A stretch of DNA of 64,000 nucleotides from Fulvia fulva. Its lineage: Eukaryota; Ascomycota; Dothideomycetes; Mycosphaerellales; Mycosphaerellaceae. The position numbers and the translations under genes are program-made. The notes beneath the pieces were generated by a model that was not told where the DNA came from, did no database searches, and saw nothing but the letters and a program-made list of their open reading frames with translations. This document shows positions 54,287 through 64,000 of the stretch, piece after piece (the first letter of the stretch is position 1; the number at the start of each line of letters is the position of its first letter). The stretch spans positions 682,001 through 746,000 of the forward strand of contig NC_063018.1 of NCBI RefSeq assembly GCF_020509005.1, written 5' to 3'.

Positions 54287-56402
54287 TCAAAGATCATTCT
54301 TAGGATCAAAGTCGTCAAAGCGCCACTGCTTGCAAGTGCCATACCAGTGCCTCTTTGTACACATTTTCCGCCTTGTAGTAGGCAAATTCGTGGAAGAAGG
54401 GCTCGACCCAGAGGCTGTCGTAGGCGAAGGATCGACACAGATTAGGCCAAACCATTCCCTAGATGTACAATCGTCGTCATCGCTGGTGGTCGTCTTCGTC
54501 TTCGTCACTGTACGAGCCGTCGAGGATGGCTTTGGCGTTGCGGATGTCGTTGTCGACTCATCGTAGCAGCCGAACCAACCAGGCGTCTTGCAGGTACTTG
54601 TCGACGTGGAGGTAGGCAGTGATGAAGTTGTGGTGATAGTAGGAGCAGGAGTGGCGCTTGGGGAGCTGATACTGCTCGATGAAGATGTGGTCGTTGTTTC
54701 ATCCTTGCAGCCAAACCATCCAGGTGTCTCACAAGTTCTTGTAGAAGATGTAGACGAGGAAGTGCTCGTCGACGTTGTAGGAGCTGAAGTTGTCGATTCA
54801 TCGAGGCAGCCCCACCATCCGGGCGTCTTGCAGGTCTCTGTCCGTGTCCGTGTCGTGGTAGACGTGGCAGTGCTGGCTTTGCTCGTGGTTGTCTCTGTCC
54901 CGTTGTTCTCGAAGTATTTCCAGTTGTAACAATCAACACATTCCACATCTTGCTCGCAGCTGGGCGGCTGATCGTACACTTTGATAACATCCTTTATAAC
55001 GCTCACGATCTTGTGGGTCCCAATCCCCACCCTCCACCCCAAGTCTCGGACTGTGTCGTAAGTACAAGTCTCTCCAGTGTGGCAAACGCCTTCAAATGCG
55101 TAGCCGCCGATGGAGCAGAAAGAAGTGCCACCATTGCAGGATCCCATGTAGATTGGATCAGCAGTGTGGCCGAAATGATGGATGCCTGTCATTGGCCGTG
55201 CCTGATGTGAACCAATCTTGTAGCCGGGAGGTGTTGGTAGTCCGAGCCGAGATGCGGCCATCGCGTCTGGGAAGGCTTCGAAGGTGAGGGTCGGGAGGCC
55301 ATAAGTCAGGCCAAGTAGGGAGCTCACTACACCGCCAAGGGAGTGACCCGATAGCCAAACCTCGGAGTCGGGGTAGCGTTCTGTCACATTACGATACAGA
55401 TCCTTGACTGCCCAGTAGTAGTGACCCTTTTCGCGCAACGATTTCACTAGGCAGGTGTTGTTGCAGGTATACGCAGAGCTGCCGGCACAGTCACAGACTT
55501 TCTTCCAGGTGAACGGTCCACCTTGCGCGCAGCAGCAGGAGCCGAAGAGGTTGTCGTTGAGCTTGTCGTTACCGGTGGTGTCGGCGCCATCGAAAATAGC
55601 GGGTGATGTACCTGGATCACTGTCAGAGCCCTGTGCATTCAACGGCCATTCCCAGCCACAGTGAATGGGAAGCTGTCCAGGAAGAAGACGTACCCTTTAA
55701 ACCTATCACCACCGTTGAGTTTGCCTCGTCCGCGAAAATATGCCCACGAAGACCATCTTGTTCCCATCCAAAGTCATCAGTATAGTTGAAGCCACCTTTT
55801 ACAGGCTGCCACTCTCCATCCTTGCGCGAGAAGATGTAGGCGTTCGCAGCCATCTTCGCAAATGTCAAGACTGTGATCTTGTCGCTGATATTTGGTCCCG
55901 CAATCTCATCTTCGGTCCACTCGACATCGGCTGGTTGACCATAAGTGAAGTAGTGGACCTGGACGGCATCGATATCCGAATGACTGCGATGTGCCATACG
56001 CTGGACGATTCGTGATTGTGCCTTGGCCTTAAACGCCACTTCAGCTTCCTCGTAGGTCGTCCCATCGTCGTACGATACCTGGAGCTTCGATTCGGGCTGT
56101 ATGTCGATGTATCGATGCAGGTTAGGATAGTTGTGAGTGCCGTGGTGGTAGACATGCCGAAGCGTCTATCGCATCGTCAGCTGTTGTCCAGTCGCTACTT
56201 ACGATCAACGTACGAAAGTCTTCTCGCCTAGTGCTCTCGCAGGTTTCGCACTGGCGACTTCATGCGCAGGTCCTGGTGGCAACACGATGTTCGGACTTCC
56301 AAACGCCTTCCTCTGCTCTCGCGTCCTCGCCGCATCGACCTGCCCGCTGCAGCCTGCGATCAGCAAGACGCAGGCCAAGACAAGGCGACCGTTCCAGATC
56401 AT
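54287..56402 (-). CDS. ATG15: ATG15, autophagic-body lipase
   Basis: Three exons: 56214-56402, 55694-56165 and 54287-55611, giving 661 residues. The ATG at 56402 gives a signal-anchor helix ([13 protein letters not shown]). After the first junction [15 protein letters not shown] and after the second [13 protein letters not shown] appear, both conserved in Atg15; this fixes the second acceptor at 55612-55613 rather than an AG 14 nt earlier. The lipase motif is GHSLGG with S311. The Cys-rich insert (SCCCAQGG) is typical. The C-terminal 250 residues are a Ser/Thr-rich stalk carrying five C-x4-W-(W/F/Y)-G-x-C-like modules. Atg15 reaches the vacuole through the multivesicular-body route and breaks down autophagic membranes. 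Confidence 0.95.
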
Positions 56403-57275
56403 TGCCAGAAATCCTGCTCTGGATAGAGCTGAAGGAGAGTATGTTGTGCATCTCATGTGATAGATGCTGTTGCTTCCGAGAGATAGATGATCATAGGAAC
56501 ACTCATACCTTAGTGCATACACCGAGCGGGACAGCAGTTCACGTGCGAGGGTGTTGCTGCGTCATGGAGCGGATCTACCCGTTTCCATCCAAGTTCCCCA
56601 TCGGGCATGGCACGTGAAAGATCGTCGTTGGCGTTGCAGTCCTGGGCATAGCTTCTACAACCCCTGTATCTACGCTAACCCCTTCCGGCTATCCATGTCC
56701 ATCCCAGAAGGTGTTGCTACCTTCAATCTCACTATCAAGAATGGGCCAAGCTTACACCTGAGGACATACAACGTATATGCAAGAGTATGCGAGAACGCTG
56801 CGAGGCAGTAATAGCCAACAATGGAGGACACACCAGGTGGTGAGCTACGCCAAGCAGTGGATACATCCTTCCTAATGAAGAAAGGTGGAAGAACAGGGGT
56901 TGTAAAAACTATGCCCAGGACTGTACTCCAAACGAAAGAGGCAGCTTGTGATTCTGGTCATCAGTCGTACAGACTCAAGACAACTGCCTCCTGGAGTGGA
57001 TGAGCTGGCTCTCGCAGCATCTTACACTCGTTTGACGTCCTGCATGCTTCCTGCGACAGTCATATAGAACTAAAGCCTGAAAGCTCGCTGCTGATGCAAG
57101 CCGGAAGGGCGGATAGCTTGATTAACCATCCCCGGCCGCGTAACGCACCCCGAGGAGCCAACTTGCTGGCATAGGGATTGTCCTACAAGTATTCTATCCA
57201 TCTGCCTAATCTGCCGAGACTCCAGACTTGTTCGTACAGTCTGTGTCACTGCATTGCTCCTGTACAACCACTACA
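56403..57275. other. Divergent promoter between ATG15 and VPS9
   Basis: Both genes are transcribed away from this 873-bp gap. No coding feature recognised. Confidence 0.4.
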
Positions 57276-59624
57276 ATGACAGACTCGCTTCCGCTCACAA
57301 CAGCCATGTCTACTGATAACAGACCACGACCACTGCACGCCTCGAGGTCATTCACGCGTATGGACAACTTCCCTGAGCCAGAGCTATCTCCCAGGAAGCG
57401 AGCGAGCACTTTGCAAGGGAATGGCATCCCCGCAGTGCCAGCAGCACGACAGACAGCGACATCACCAGAACTTGCAGGGAAGAAGCCGATGGCGGATGTG
57501 TTTGAGAACAACGAGGACGACGAGCACGCTGGAAGTCATATAGAGGCCGCAAAGCCGGCATTGAACGTCCCAAGTACGTTTGACGAACTTCCTATTGAGA
57601 TCAAGGTACACTGCGAGCGCTTCCTCGAACGATTATCTGCGAAAGTGCATCCCACGCCTCTGAGTGCCGACGACTTATCCGACCTCTTCCAGCAATTCTA
57701 CGACCGAGCTGCCGGCCACATATCTACACACATTGCAATCCTTGCCTCGAGAATAGGCAGAGAAACGCCTCCAGCTTCATCAGCAAGCTCGAGTTCGAAG
57801 AAGCAGCTGGGCAGACCGAGAGCAGGATCTGGCGCGAGGAAAGGCTCCACTACATTAGATGACTCTGCCACGGGTGGAGAGATGCTCACGGCGTCAGAAG
57901 TGTCTGACAGAAAGAGGGCCAGAAAGTTGCTGGAGCACAAGAAGATCGCGCTCGAAGAGGCTGTGGAGCGAGGAGTGTGCGAGAAGGTGTATGAGAAGAT
58001 ATGGAAGCATCGAAGTACGGACGATGATGCAAGAGATGAGAAACTGCGCTCGAGAACAGCGGCTCTGTCCTTGGTGGGCATTGGATTGAAAGAGCTGCAT
58101 ATGGACACCACAGATCAGGCGAAAGCCGACGTGAGGAAGACAGCGGAAGAGAAAGAGGAAGAGATCAACCAGTCGCTGTCTGCAGCTAGAGAAGCTCTGA
58201 TTCGCATGGACGACGACCACTACCCACTCGGAAAGCTGGAACATCTGAAAGCTGCTCACAAAGCTATCGTCGAGACTCTCACGCAGCACTTCCCATCCTC
58301 GTCATCAGCAGACGAGATTCTGCCGACCCTGATCTACACGCTGATCACATCTCCACCAGAAGGGACTAATGTGGTCAGCAACCTCAACTTCATCCAGAGG
58401 TTCCGTACCTCGAGCAAAGTCGACGGCGAGGCTGCATACTGCTTGGTCAATCTGGAGGCTGCCATCTCCTTCTTGGAGACGGTTGATCTGTCATCTTTGA
58501 GGGAGGATGAACTCCCCGAAGGTCCAGCCAAAGCACAATCTCAAAACAGCGGTAGTCGACCCTCGACTCCCACACTTGACAAAGCGCCGGTCGAGGTGAC
58601 ACCGCGCCCCACGGTAGCCAGGACATTGACACCTGGCTTGTCACCAGCGACAGCAATATCCAGTGATCAGAGCACACCAGATAGCAGCAGTGCCACGAGC
58701 ATGAAGGCTGCATTGCCCTCGCCCGGCATACAGAAGCGACCTCAACTTCACCAACGAAGAATCTCGGGTTTGATACAGTCAAACATCGATCGAATAGAGG
58801 CAGGCAGAGACAACTTTCTCAACTCTGCAGACAAGCTATACGAGTCAGTTAATGGCACACTTGATGACAGCATGAAATTCCTGTTTGGCCGCTTCAAGGA
58901 GCAGGTCGGAAATGGATCTTCGATGATGCCGAAGACCTTGGAAGACGCGAAGAAGCTCGTCAGTACGCCGCCTAACGAACAGGAAGACTCGTTGTCGATT
59001 AGTGGTCACAGCAGTCCTGGCGTAGATGATCCGCTGAACAGCAACAGCAAGCCTGCCGACAACAAGGTACTAGACCTGATAGGTGGGCGCAAGCAGCCAC
59101 GGGATCGCAGTGTCGACAGTTCCAAGTCTGGTGAAAGCGTAAGGCGAACGGTGACTTGGGACAGCAAGTCCACCACGAAAGCGGCTGAGCCGACTACACT
59201 GCAAGGCAACCTCTTCGCGAATATCAACCCACTAAATCAGCTCAACAAGTTTGGGATGCCAAGCTTCCCACGCTTTGGTCGTGCGGGTACTGTTGGATCG
59301 TCAGCTCAGCCGGCTCAGTCAACGGCAGCCGAGAACTCAGCTCAAAATGCTAAGCTTAGCGACATCGTTGAGTCATCGGCGACAATGAAGGACGGCGATA
59401 GTGCGGCGGCCCTACAACGAACGAACACGAAGGAGAGTGTTGCTATGGGTGATGATGATATGAACGCGCGAGAGGCACTGGCCACACTGAAGAAGATCCC
59501 ACCGCCAAAGAAACGTTTCCTGGAAGTGGAAAGTGCGCATGAGCTGAAGGTCGGTGAGATCCACGCTCTGCTGATGGACTACCGGAGGCTGTCAAAGGCA
59601 ATTGGAGACGCTGTTCACAGCTGA
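57276..59624 (+). CDS. VPS9: VPS9-domain guanine nucleotide exchange factor
   Basis: Intronless. I start it at the ATG at 57276 (782 residues); an in-frame ATG at 57228 would add 16 residues and one at 57306 would remove 10. Residues 95-190 and 205-290 are helical (the helical bundle before VPS9), and the VPS9 core lies near 290-410: LGKLEHLKAAHKAIVETL, then ADEILPTLIYTLI and EAAYCLVNLEAAISFLE, in which the Asp-Glu and Tyr are catalytic-type residues. The rest of the C-terminus is disordered, ending in a helix (LEVESAHELKVGEIHALL) of unknown role; no CUE domain is seen. The family activates Rab5/Vps21 on endosomes. Confidence 0.92.
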   Translation: MTDSLPLTTAMSTDNRPRPLHASRSFTRMDNFPEPELSPRKRASTLQGNGIPAVPAARQTATSPELAGKKPMADVFENNEDDEHAGSHIEAAKPALNVPSTFDELPIEIKVHCERFLERLSAKVHPTPLSADDLSDLFQQFYDRAAGHISTHIAILASRIGRETPPASSASSSSKKQLGRPRAGSGARKGSTTLDDSATGGEMLTASEVSDRKRARKLLEHKKIALEEAVERGVCEKVYEKIWKHRSTDDDARDEKLRSRTAALSLVGIGLKELHMDTTDQAKADVRKTAEEKEEEINQSLSAAREALIRMDDDHYPLGKLEHLKAAHKAIVETLTQHFPSSSSADEILPTLIYTLITSPPEGTNVVSNLNFIQRFRTSSKVDGEAAYCLVNLEAAISFLETVDLSSLREDELPEGPAKAQSQNSGSRPSTPTLDKAPVEVTPRPTVARTLTPGLSPATAISSDQSTPDSSSATSMKAALPSPGIQKRPQLHQRRISGLIQSNIDRIEAGRDNFLNSADKLYESVNGTLDDSMKFLFGRFKEQVGNGSSMMPKTLEDAKKLVSTPPNEQEDSLSISGHSSPGVDDPLNSNSKPADNKVLDLIGGRKQPRDRSVDSSKSGESVRRTVTWDSKSTTKAAEPTTLQGNLFANINPLNQLNKFGMPSFPRFGRAGTVGSSAQPAQSTAAENSAQNAKLSDIVESSATMKDGDSAAALQRTNTKESVAMGDDDMNAREALATLKKIPPPKKRFLEVESAHELKVGEIHALLMDYRRLSKAIGDAVHS

Positions 59625-59885
59625 GATGGTTTGCTTTGGCGATGAAGTGTTCAGGAAGTGCCGACGTCTTGAAGTGTCAGGTGATCTCGTGTAGAAGCAA
59701 CTGACCCATGCTGCCAAGCAGGACGAAGTGAAACCTTGGCCGAGCTTGTCGGTTTGTAGAAGCGCTAGACATGCAAGCCTTGAATGACTCCCGGCTTGCA
59801 AAGGCCGCCGGCCAGCCCTGCAGCATGTCGTCTTGTTATCCTCACTATCGTTGACCTTCTGGTGAAGCAATCAAATATAGCGAGC

Positions 59886-61487
59886 ATGACAGGTTCGGCC
59901 ACTATGCTCAAATGTGTGAGCTCAGCATTGCTCCTAGCGGCACCAGCAGCCGCGAGCTATGCCTTCTATGTCGGCAAAGATTTGACGGCAGACGGTAGCG
60001 TAATGGTTGGCGGTACAGGTGAGGAAGTGTCCTCCCACTGGCTCCAGATATTCCCAGCCAAGGACCATGGACCCAACGAGACGATTACTGTTGGAGTAAC
60101 GGCGGACGCTGTCTTGCCTGGAGAACTCATCCAGATCCCGCAAGTGGATCATACCTTCCGGTATATCTCAATGGAGTACTCCGACTTCGAAGGCTTCCCG
60201 GCACCACTTACGAACGGTGGGCTGAATGAGAAAGGGGTCGCTGTTCGTGATGTCTGGGCTGAGACGAGGACTGAGCTGTGGGACATGACGCCTACGCCGC
60301 AGCTGGGACTGCAGTATTCGGACCTTGCACGGGTTGTGATGGAGAGGGCAAGTAATGCGCGTGAAGGTGTGGAGATTCTTGGCGACTTGATTGCCAAATA
60401 CGGCTATGCGGACTACGGCGGCAACTCGCACCTCATCGCCGACAAGGACGAAGGCTGGGTTGTCTGGCAGTTTGCAGGTGGTCAAAAGCTCTGGGCTGCG
60501 GAAAGTCTTAGGTCCGACGAAGTCCGGGTCCTTTACCCAGGCTATATCGAGGACTTCCCAACCAACTACGACACCAACGCCACGGCGGCAGAGGACTTCC
60601 TTGGCTCGCCCAACCTGGTATCTTTCGCAGTTGAGCAAGGCTGGTGGAGTCCCAATAGCACAGACCCTTTCAATATCTTCAAAGTCTATGGCCTCCAAGG
60701 TAACTACACTGCCCGCGACGGTGGCTTTAAGTACATGTCCCAAGCCGCATTGGAAGAAGCAACCCTCGCAATGGTCCCCGTCACTGAGCAAGACCTTATC
60801 GAACGTGTCCGTGACTACCGCATTTCCGACGATGAAGCGGGCTACGGCCAAGTTCTCTCGTTGAACAACCACACAGACCCGGACCTCTTCCGTCTCTGGA
60901 TAGCACCCACATCATCTGTAACGGCCCCTTTCAACCCCTGGTGGCTAGGCGTCAACTCCATCCCACCAGAGTATGCCGAGCATCGCTATCTCACCACCGG
61001 CGCATCATCCTCCTTCCTAAACACAGACTACCAATTTCAAGAAGCGACCCACTTCGCCGGCCTGATCTTCAAACAAATCCTCTACAACACATGCACTCAA
61101 CCGTCCCACTTCCTCCCCTACGTCCAAGAAATCCTCCACGGTCTCGAAAACGCTTCCCTCTCCAACGTCGCCCTCTATGAGCGCGCCGCACAACTCTTCA
61201 TCAACGCCGGAGACCGCGAGGGCGCGAAGCAGTTACTTACCACCTACTCGCACTCGAGGGCTGAGGCGAGTTTACAGGCTGGGAGGTCTTTGGTGGATGC
61301 GTTGGATAGCTACATCAAGTTGACGGGTCGGTATAAGGCGCCAGTAGGGAGCGAGATCAATGATGCTGGTGAGGGCGCTGAGACGGTGAATTGTTTGGTG
61401 GGAGCGGATCCTGATCAGCCGGAGTGGAAGCAGCCGCAGACGCCGATGAGGAGGAGGCGGTTGCAGAGAAGGTTGAGGAGGGTGTAG
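59886..61487 (+). CDS. Secreted C69-like Ntn-type dipeptidase with Ser at the nucleophile position
   Basis: 533 residues from the ATG at 59886; a second ATG six codons on may be the true start. Residues 7-23 are a signal peptide ending AAPAAA, followed directly by SYAFYVGKDLTADGS. In peptidase family C69 the mature chain begins with the Cys nucleophile followed by a strand and the 'vGk..t.DGs' motif; aligned that way, the nucleophile slot is Ser24, not Cys. The downstream family blocks are present: GGLNEKGVAVRDVWAE, LIADKDEGWVVWQFAG and the large C-terminal helical part. Several N-glycosylation sequons (NET, NAT, NST, NYT) support secretion. The tail is strongly basic (RRRRLQRRLRRV), unusual for the family. 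Whether the enzyme is active as a Ser-Ntn hydrolase is open. Confidence 0.83.
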   Translation: MTGSATMLKCVSSALLLAAPAAASYAFYVGKDLTADGSVMVGGTGEEVSSHWLQIFPAKDHGPNETITVGVTADAVLPGELIQIPQVDHTFRYISMEYSDFEGFPAPLTNGGLNEKGVAVRDVWAETRTELWDMTPTPQLGLQYSDLARVVMERASNAREGVEILGDLIAKYGYADYGGNSHLIADKDEGWVVWQFAGGQKLWAAESLRSDEVRVLYPGYIEDFPTNYDTNATAAEDFLGSPNLVSFAVEQGWWSPNSTDPFNIFKVYGLQGNYTARDGGFKYMSQAALEEATLAMVPVTEQDLIERVRDYRISDDEAGYGQVLSLNNHTDPDLFRLWIAPTSSVTAPFNPWWLGVNSIPPEYAEHRYLTTGASSSFLNTDYQFQEATHFAGLIFKQILYNTCTQPSHFLPYVQEILHGLENASLSNVALYERAAQLFINAGDREGAKQLLTTYSHSRAEASLQAGRSLVDALDSYIKLTGRYKAPVGSEINDAGEGAETVNCLVGADPDQPEWKQPQTPMRRRRLQRRLRRV

Positions 61488-61674
61488 ATATAGTCTGAGC
61501 GGAGCAAAGCAAAGTAGTATCAAACATCACCTATTGAGACTATGATATGCTTCCCGTCCTTCCGCTGTTTCTACCGATGACTCACAATATCCCATCCCAA
61601 CAACTTTTTCAGAAGCAGCAACAACACACGACCTCATCCTCATCCTCACTCCCACTTCCTACCACCACATCACC

Positions 61675-62733
61675 ATGTCCACCGCGACCGCCCTGGTCAA
61701 GCGCCGTCGCCGCTTGCAACACGCCCGAGCCGCCACAGCCAGCATGGCAACGACTACGAACTTCTACCACTCCCTGACCGCTTCCCTCGACAACACGCTC
61801 TCGCGCATCGCACCAACGACTACAAGTAGTGCGAGTACAAAAGGGAAAACTTCATTCCTGGATCTACCAGCCGAGCTTCGTGTACAAATCTACGAGTTGG
61901 TGCTACCTGAAGCCAGAACGATTCGTGCGCAGAAACCGTTTGGGATCATCAGAATGCCGCATCTCTTGATGGCCTCGAAGCTCATCCGGAACGAGGCGCT
62001 GCCGGTCTATTATCAGTTGAACACGTTTCAGGTGGATTTGTTCATGGACCAGTTTCTCAGCGCAGCACGATGGATTGCGGGGCGAGTCCAAGAGATGGGA
62101 GGCAAAGCAATGCGGAAAGTGGTTTTCGCGATCTCTTGCCCGCAATGGGAGACCGTGCCAAAGATTGTTCCGATGCTGGAACTGATCTGGAATCGTTCCC
62201 TCGCCCTGGACGTCGCGAGCGTTGTGGCGAGAAACGAGGTCGCGCGAGAAACGCACCGTGATGGACCTTTCCAGATCGCGGCATCGTACTCGGCGGGTTA
62301 TATGCAAGCTGGTATTGAGGCGGCAGCGGTGCAAGCCGAAAGAATTGGAGCGAATGGCGGGTCGATGGTGGAAGTGGTTGATGCGGCGGCTGCGGCCCTT
62401 GGTCATATGGCGTCGTTGTCCAATGATCGCAGGTTCGCGCTGAAAACGCGCAAGTACAATCTTTATCAGAAGCTGGCAAGATGGCGTGCCGAATACTATA
62501 AGCATTGCGAAAGCCCTCCACTGCCAGAGGAATCACATGAGAAGCTGTACAGAAGGATGTGTCAGAGGTGGGCGCCGAAGCCGATGGTCCTGCGAAGAGA
62601 GAGGTCGACCAAGACGCGCGAAGGATCATTGAACGAGCACCAGAGAGAGCAACACGCCGAGATATACCAGACACTTTGTCGAGGGAACAGCAAAACTGCC
62701 ACTGCAAGTGACAGATTCTCGAGGCGGGGGTGA
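61675..62733 (+). CDS. F-box-like protein, 'LPAELRVQIYE' family
   Basis: Single exon, 352 residues. After a basic and Ser/Thr-rich N-terminus comes SFLDLPAELRVQIYELVLPE (about residues 60-79), then LLMASKLIRNEALPVYYQLNTFQVDLF, the full signature of this fungal F-box-like family. The middle has an amphipathic helix (RWIAGRVQEMGGKAMRKVVFAI), and the C-terminal 100 residues are charged and helical with a basic motif (RRERSTKTREG). Unrelated in sequence detail to the tandem F-box-like cluster at 42-45 kb. Function unknown. Confidence 0.78.
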   Translation: MSTATALVKRRRRLQHARAATASMATTTNFYHSLTASLDNTLSRIAPTTTSSASTKGKTSFLDLPAELRVQIYELVLPEARTIRAQKPFGIIRMPHLLMASKLIRNEALPVYYQLNTFQVDLFMDQFLSAARWIAGRVQEMGGKAMRKVVFAISCPQWETVPKIVPMLELIWNRSLALDVASVVARNEVARETHRDGPFQIAASYSAGYMQAGIEAAAVQAERIGANGGSMVEVVDAAAAALGHMASLSNDRRFALKTRKYNLYQKLARWRAEYYKHCESPPLPEESHEKLYRRMCQRWAPKPMVLRRERSTKTREGSLNEHQREQHAEIYQTLCRGNSKTATASDRFSRRG

Positions 62734-63188
62734 TCTGAAGAAAGCTGACGATGGTGGTATAAGATTGGCGTTCGAGGTCATGGTGGGAATAGAAGCTGAC
62801 AAGTAGTGACCAGGAGTACACGACAGCTCCAGACCATGATGTACAACGTAAGCTCCAGTGGTGGCGACTAATTTCAGCAAGCTGTGCAGCAGATGTCAAA
62901 TCAGCCCTGCTGCTCTGAAACTGCGCGAGCGTACTTGCTCAAGCCTCAAAGCCTCGCCTTGAAGTCAATGTGCTGACTAGAAAGAGGTATGTCTCTGCTT
63001 AGCGTAGCAGTCATACGACGGTCCGCGGTTGGTTCGAGAGCACCCTGGGCACAATATGCTGCACGTTGCTGCGAGAGCTGCTGAGGCTGTCGGACGGCTC
63101 CTGGCTTGCTAGGGAGTGGCTTCTCGCGGATGAGTTGTGGTGTGTTCGACGGTCATCCTGGAACTTGGTAAATGACAGCTGTCCATGC
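62734..63188. other. Intergenic between convergent genes
   Basis: 3' flanks of the F-box-like gene and the YIP1 gene. No gene recognised. Confidence 0.4.
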
Positions 63189-64000
63189 TCAAGCGACAGG
63201 TGGCTTTGTCATAGCAGACTCGATGGTCCCAGTTCCACGACTCGAGAAAACAGCCATGATACCGAAGCCAATGTAGAACAACGCCAGAGGATAAGCGACC
63301 AGTGCCCTCATGCTCGTCATCCTCCCGACCACAATGAACATGGCGGAGCTGGAGTAGGTGCACCAGGCAATAGCCATGCTGACGACGCCGTAGCCCCAGA
63401 CGCTGTCGAGTGGCGCGACAATGCCCACCAGACTTGCAAACACCAGTGGTAGCAAGCAGTATCCCAGCACAGAGCTGGAACGACCGAGTGTGAGTGTTGA
63501 CGAGAAGTGAGAGGATCCGTGGTAGTTGCTTTGTGAGCTTTGTGCGGCGTTCATCTCTTCTTGTGAAAGTGGAGGTGACATCATGCTGAAGACGAAGTTC
63601 AAGCTAAAGGCGCCGAGTGCTGCGAGACCGCATACGTAGCCGAACCAGAGCTTGCCGGACTGTGATTGTCAGCTTATGCTACATGTGTAATGTGGTGTTG
63701 GTCACTTACGAAAAGAAGCGATGTGCCAAAAAGTGCGCAGAACAACAGAGGTCCCGCTAGATCAGCATCATCCATGATGTGATGATCTATCCGTCCAAGA
63801 GGGTTGAGGACTGTGAGGGTCTGTATAGCCAATTCGTCAGCAGGTAGCTCTTTCCCGTTTCGTTGCTTGTCATAACTCACCTTGGTCTGAATATGCTGAA
63901 AGTTCACGCCCAGCTCTTCCAGTAGCGGCGGCTCGCCTTCGTATCCTTCTGTGCCGAAAGCTGCCAACAGCCCTGTTCTCAGACCACCGTGCCCTGTGCC
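63189..64000 (-). CDS. YIP1: YIP1-family Golgi membrane protein, partial (5' end outside window)
   Basis: Three exons are visible: 63881-64000 (continuing beyond the window edge in frame), 63710-63820 and 63189-63659; the introns are 60 and 50 nt with GTGAGT and GTAAGT donors. The visible 233 residues begin just before [19 protein letters not shown], then [43 protein letters not shown], the exact opening of the Yip1 domain (DLxGP is its signature). At least four further hydrophobic segments follow, and the C-terminus is short. Yip1 binds Rab/Ypt GTPases and COPII components in ER-to-Golgi transport. The N-terminal cytosolic tail is missing. Confidence 0.93.

Noticed and set aside
60168..60872. 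234-codon minus-strand frame opposite the C69-like gene
   Set aside because: Lies fully within a well-supported plus-strand gene and shows no motif.
62057..62899. 280-codon minus-strand frame opposite the F-box-like gene at 61675
   Set aside because: The opposite strand carries the LPAELR signature and coding-type composition; this frame is low-complexity Ser/Arg/Pro.
63000..63060. GGTTCGAGAGC resembling a tRNA B box
   Set aside because: It deviates from the GGTTCGANNCC consensus, and no A box or cloverleaf is seen around it.

Overview
The window is nuclear DNA of a filamentous ascomycete. Most genes carry one to four short spliceosomal introns (about 50-110 nt, GTRNGT donors, CTRAY-like branch sites), intergenic gaps are a few hundred bases to 2 kb, and many products are typical of Pezizomycotina (ATG15 with a Cys/Trp-rich tail, a Vip1-type RRM protein, several 'LPAELR.xIYE' F-box-like proteins). 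Gene style and content suggest Dothideomycetes; that placement is an inference. I see no rRNA, tRNA, CRISPR array, transposase or reverse transcriptase.

Layout. 0-15 kb: a mitochondrial-type hypothetical protein, a small cysteine-rich secreted protein, a degenerate MDR-like protein, a Cid1-type nucleotidyltransferase, an alpha/beta-hydrolase relic, a five-exon SR-protein kinase and a GRIP-domain golgin. 15-27 kb: the eEF2 chaperone HGH1, then a run of small-molecule enzymes: acyl-CoA synthetase with a PTS1-like end, SDR, PRISE-type reductase, zinc alcohol dehydrogenase and an ACAD10/11-type phosphotransferase, with a few small unclassified genes between them. 27-36 kb: a protein with a zinc-finger-like motif, a V-ATPase proteolipid with a GC-AG intron and a 13-nt microexon, a Vip1-like RRM protein ending in a duplicated metallothionein-like tail, a sulfotransferase-like protein, a broken F-box-like gene and pyruvate dehydrogenase E1 beta. 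36-45 kb: a gene-poor 2 kb, then an F-box-like gene, pterin carbinolamine dehydratase, a GPHR-type membrane protein and three tandem F-box-like paralogs, the middle one frameshifted. 45-54 kb: a flavin monooxygenase with an in-frame TGA, a GNAT gene broken at a homopolymer, YAK1 and the tRNA deaminase TAD2. 54-64 kb: ATG15, VPS9, a C69-like secreted hydrolase with Ser where Cys is expected, another F-box-like gene and a YIP1 gene running off the right edge.

Together the genes are mainly housekeeping: translation (HGH1, TAD2), RNA processing and signalling (SR kinase, Cid1-type enzyme, YAK1), vesicle and vacuole function (golgin, VPS9, YIP1, V-ATPase, ATG15, GPHR) and mitochondrial metabolism (PDH). 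Fast-evolving accessory genes sit between them. Four loci look broken (6.2-6.6, 33.5-34.2, 42.9-43.6 and 47.0-47.6 kb) and one more is doubtful (45.2-46.7 kb). The most notable single observations are the RRM-metallothionein architecture at 30.3-31.3 kb and the spliced secreted cysteine-rich protein at 1.4-1.7 kb. Introns were placed by eye from splice signals, frame continuity and family motifs; none is supported here by transcript data.
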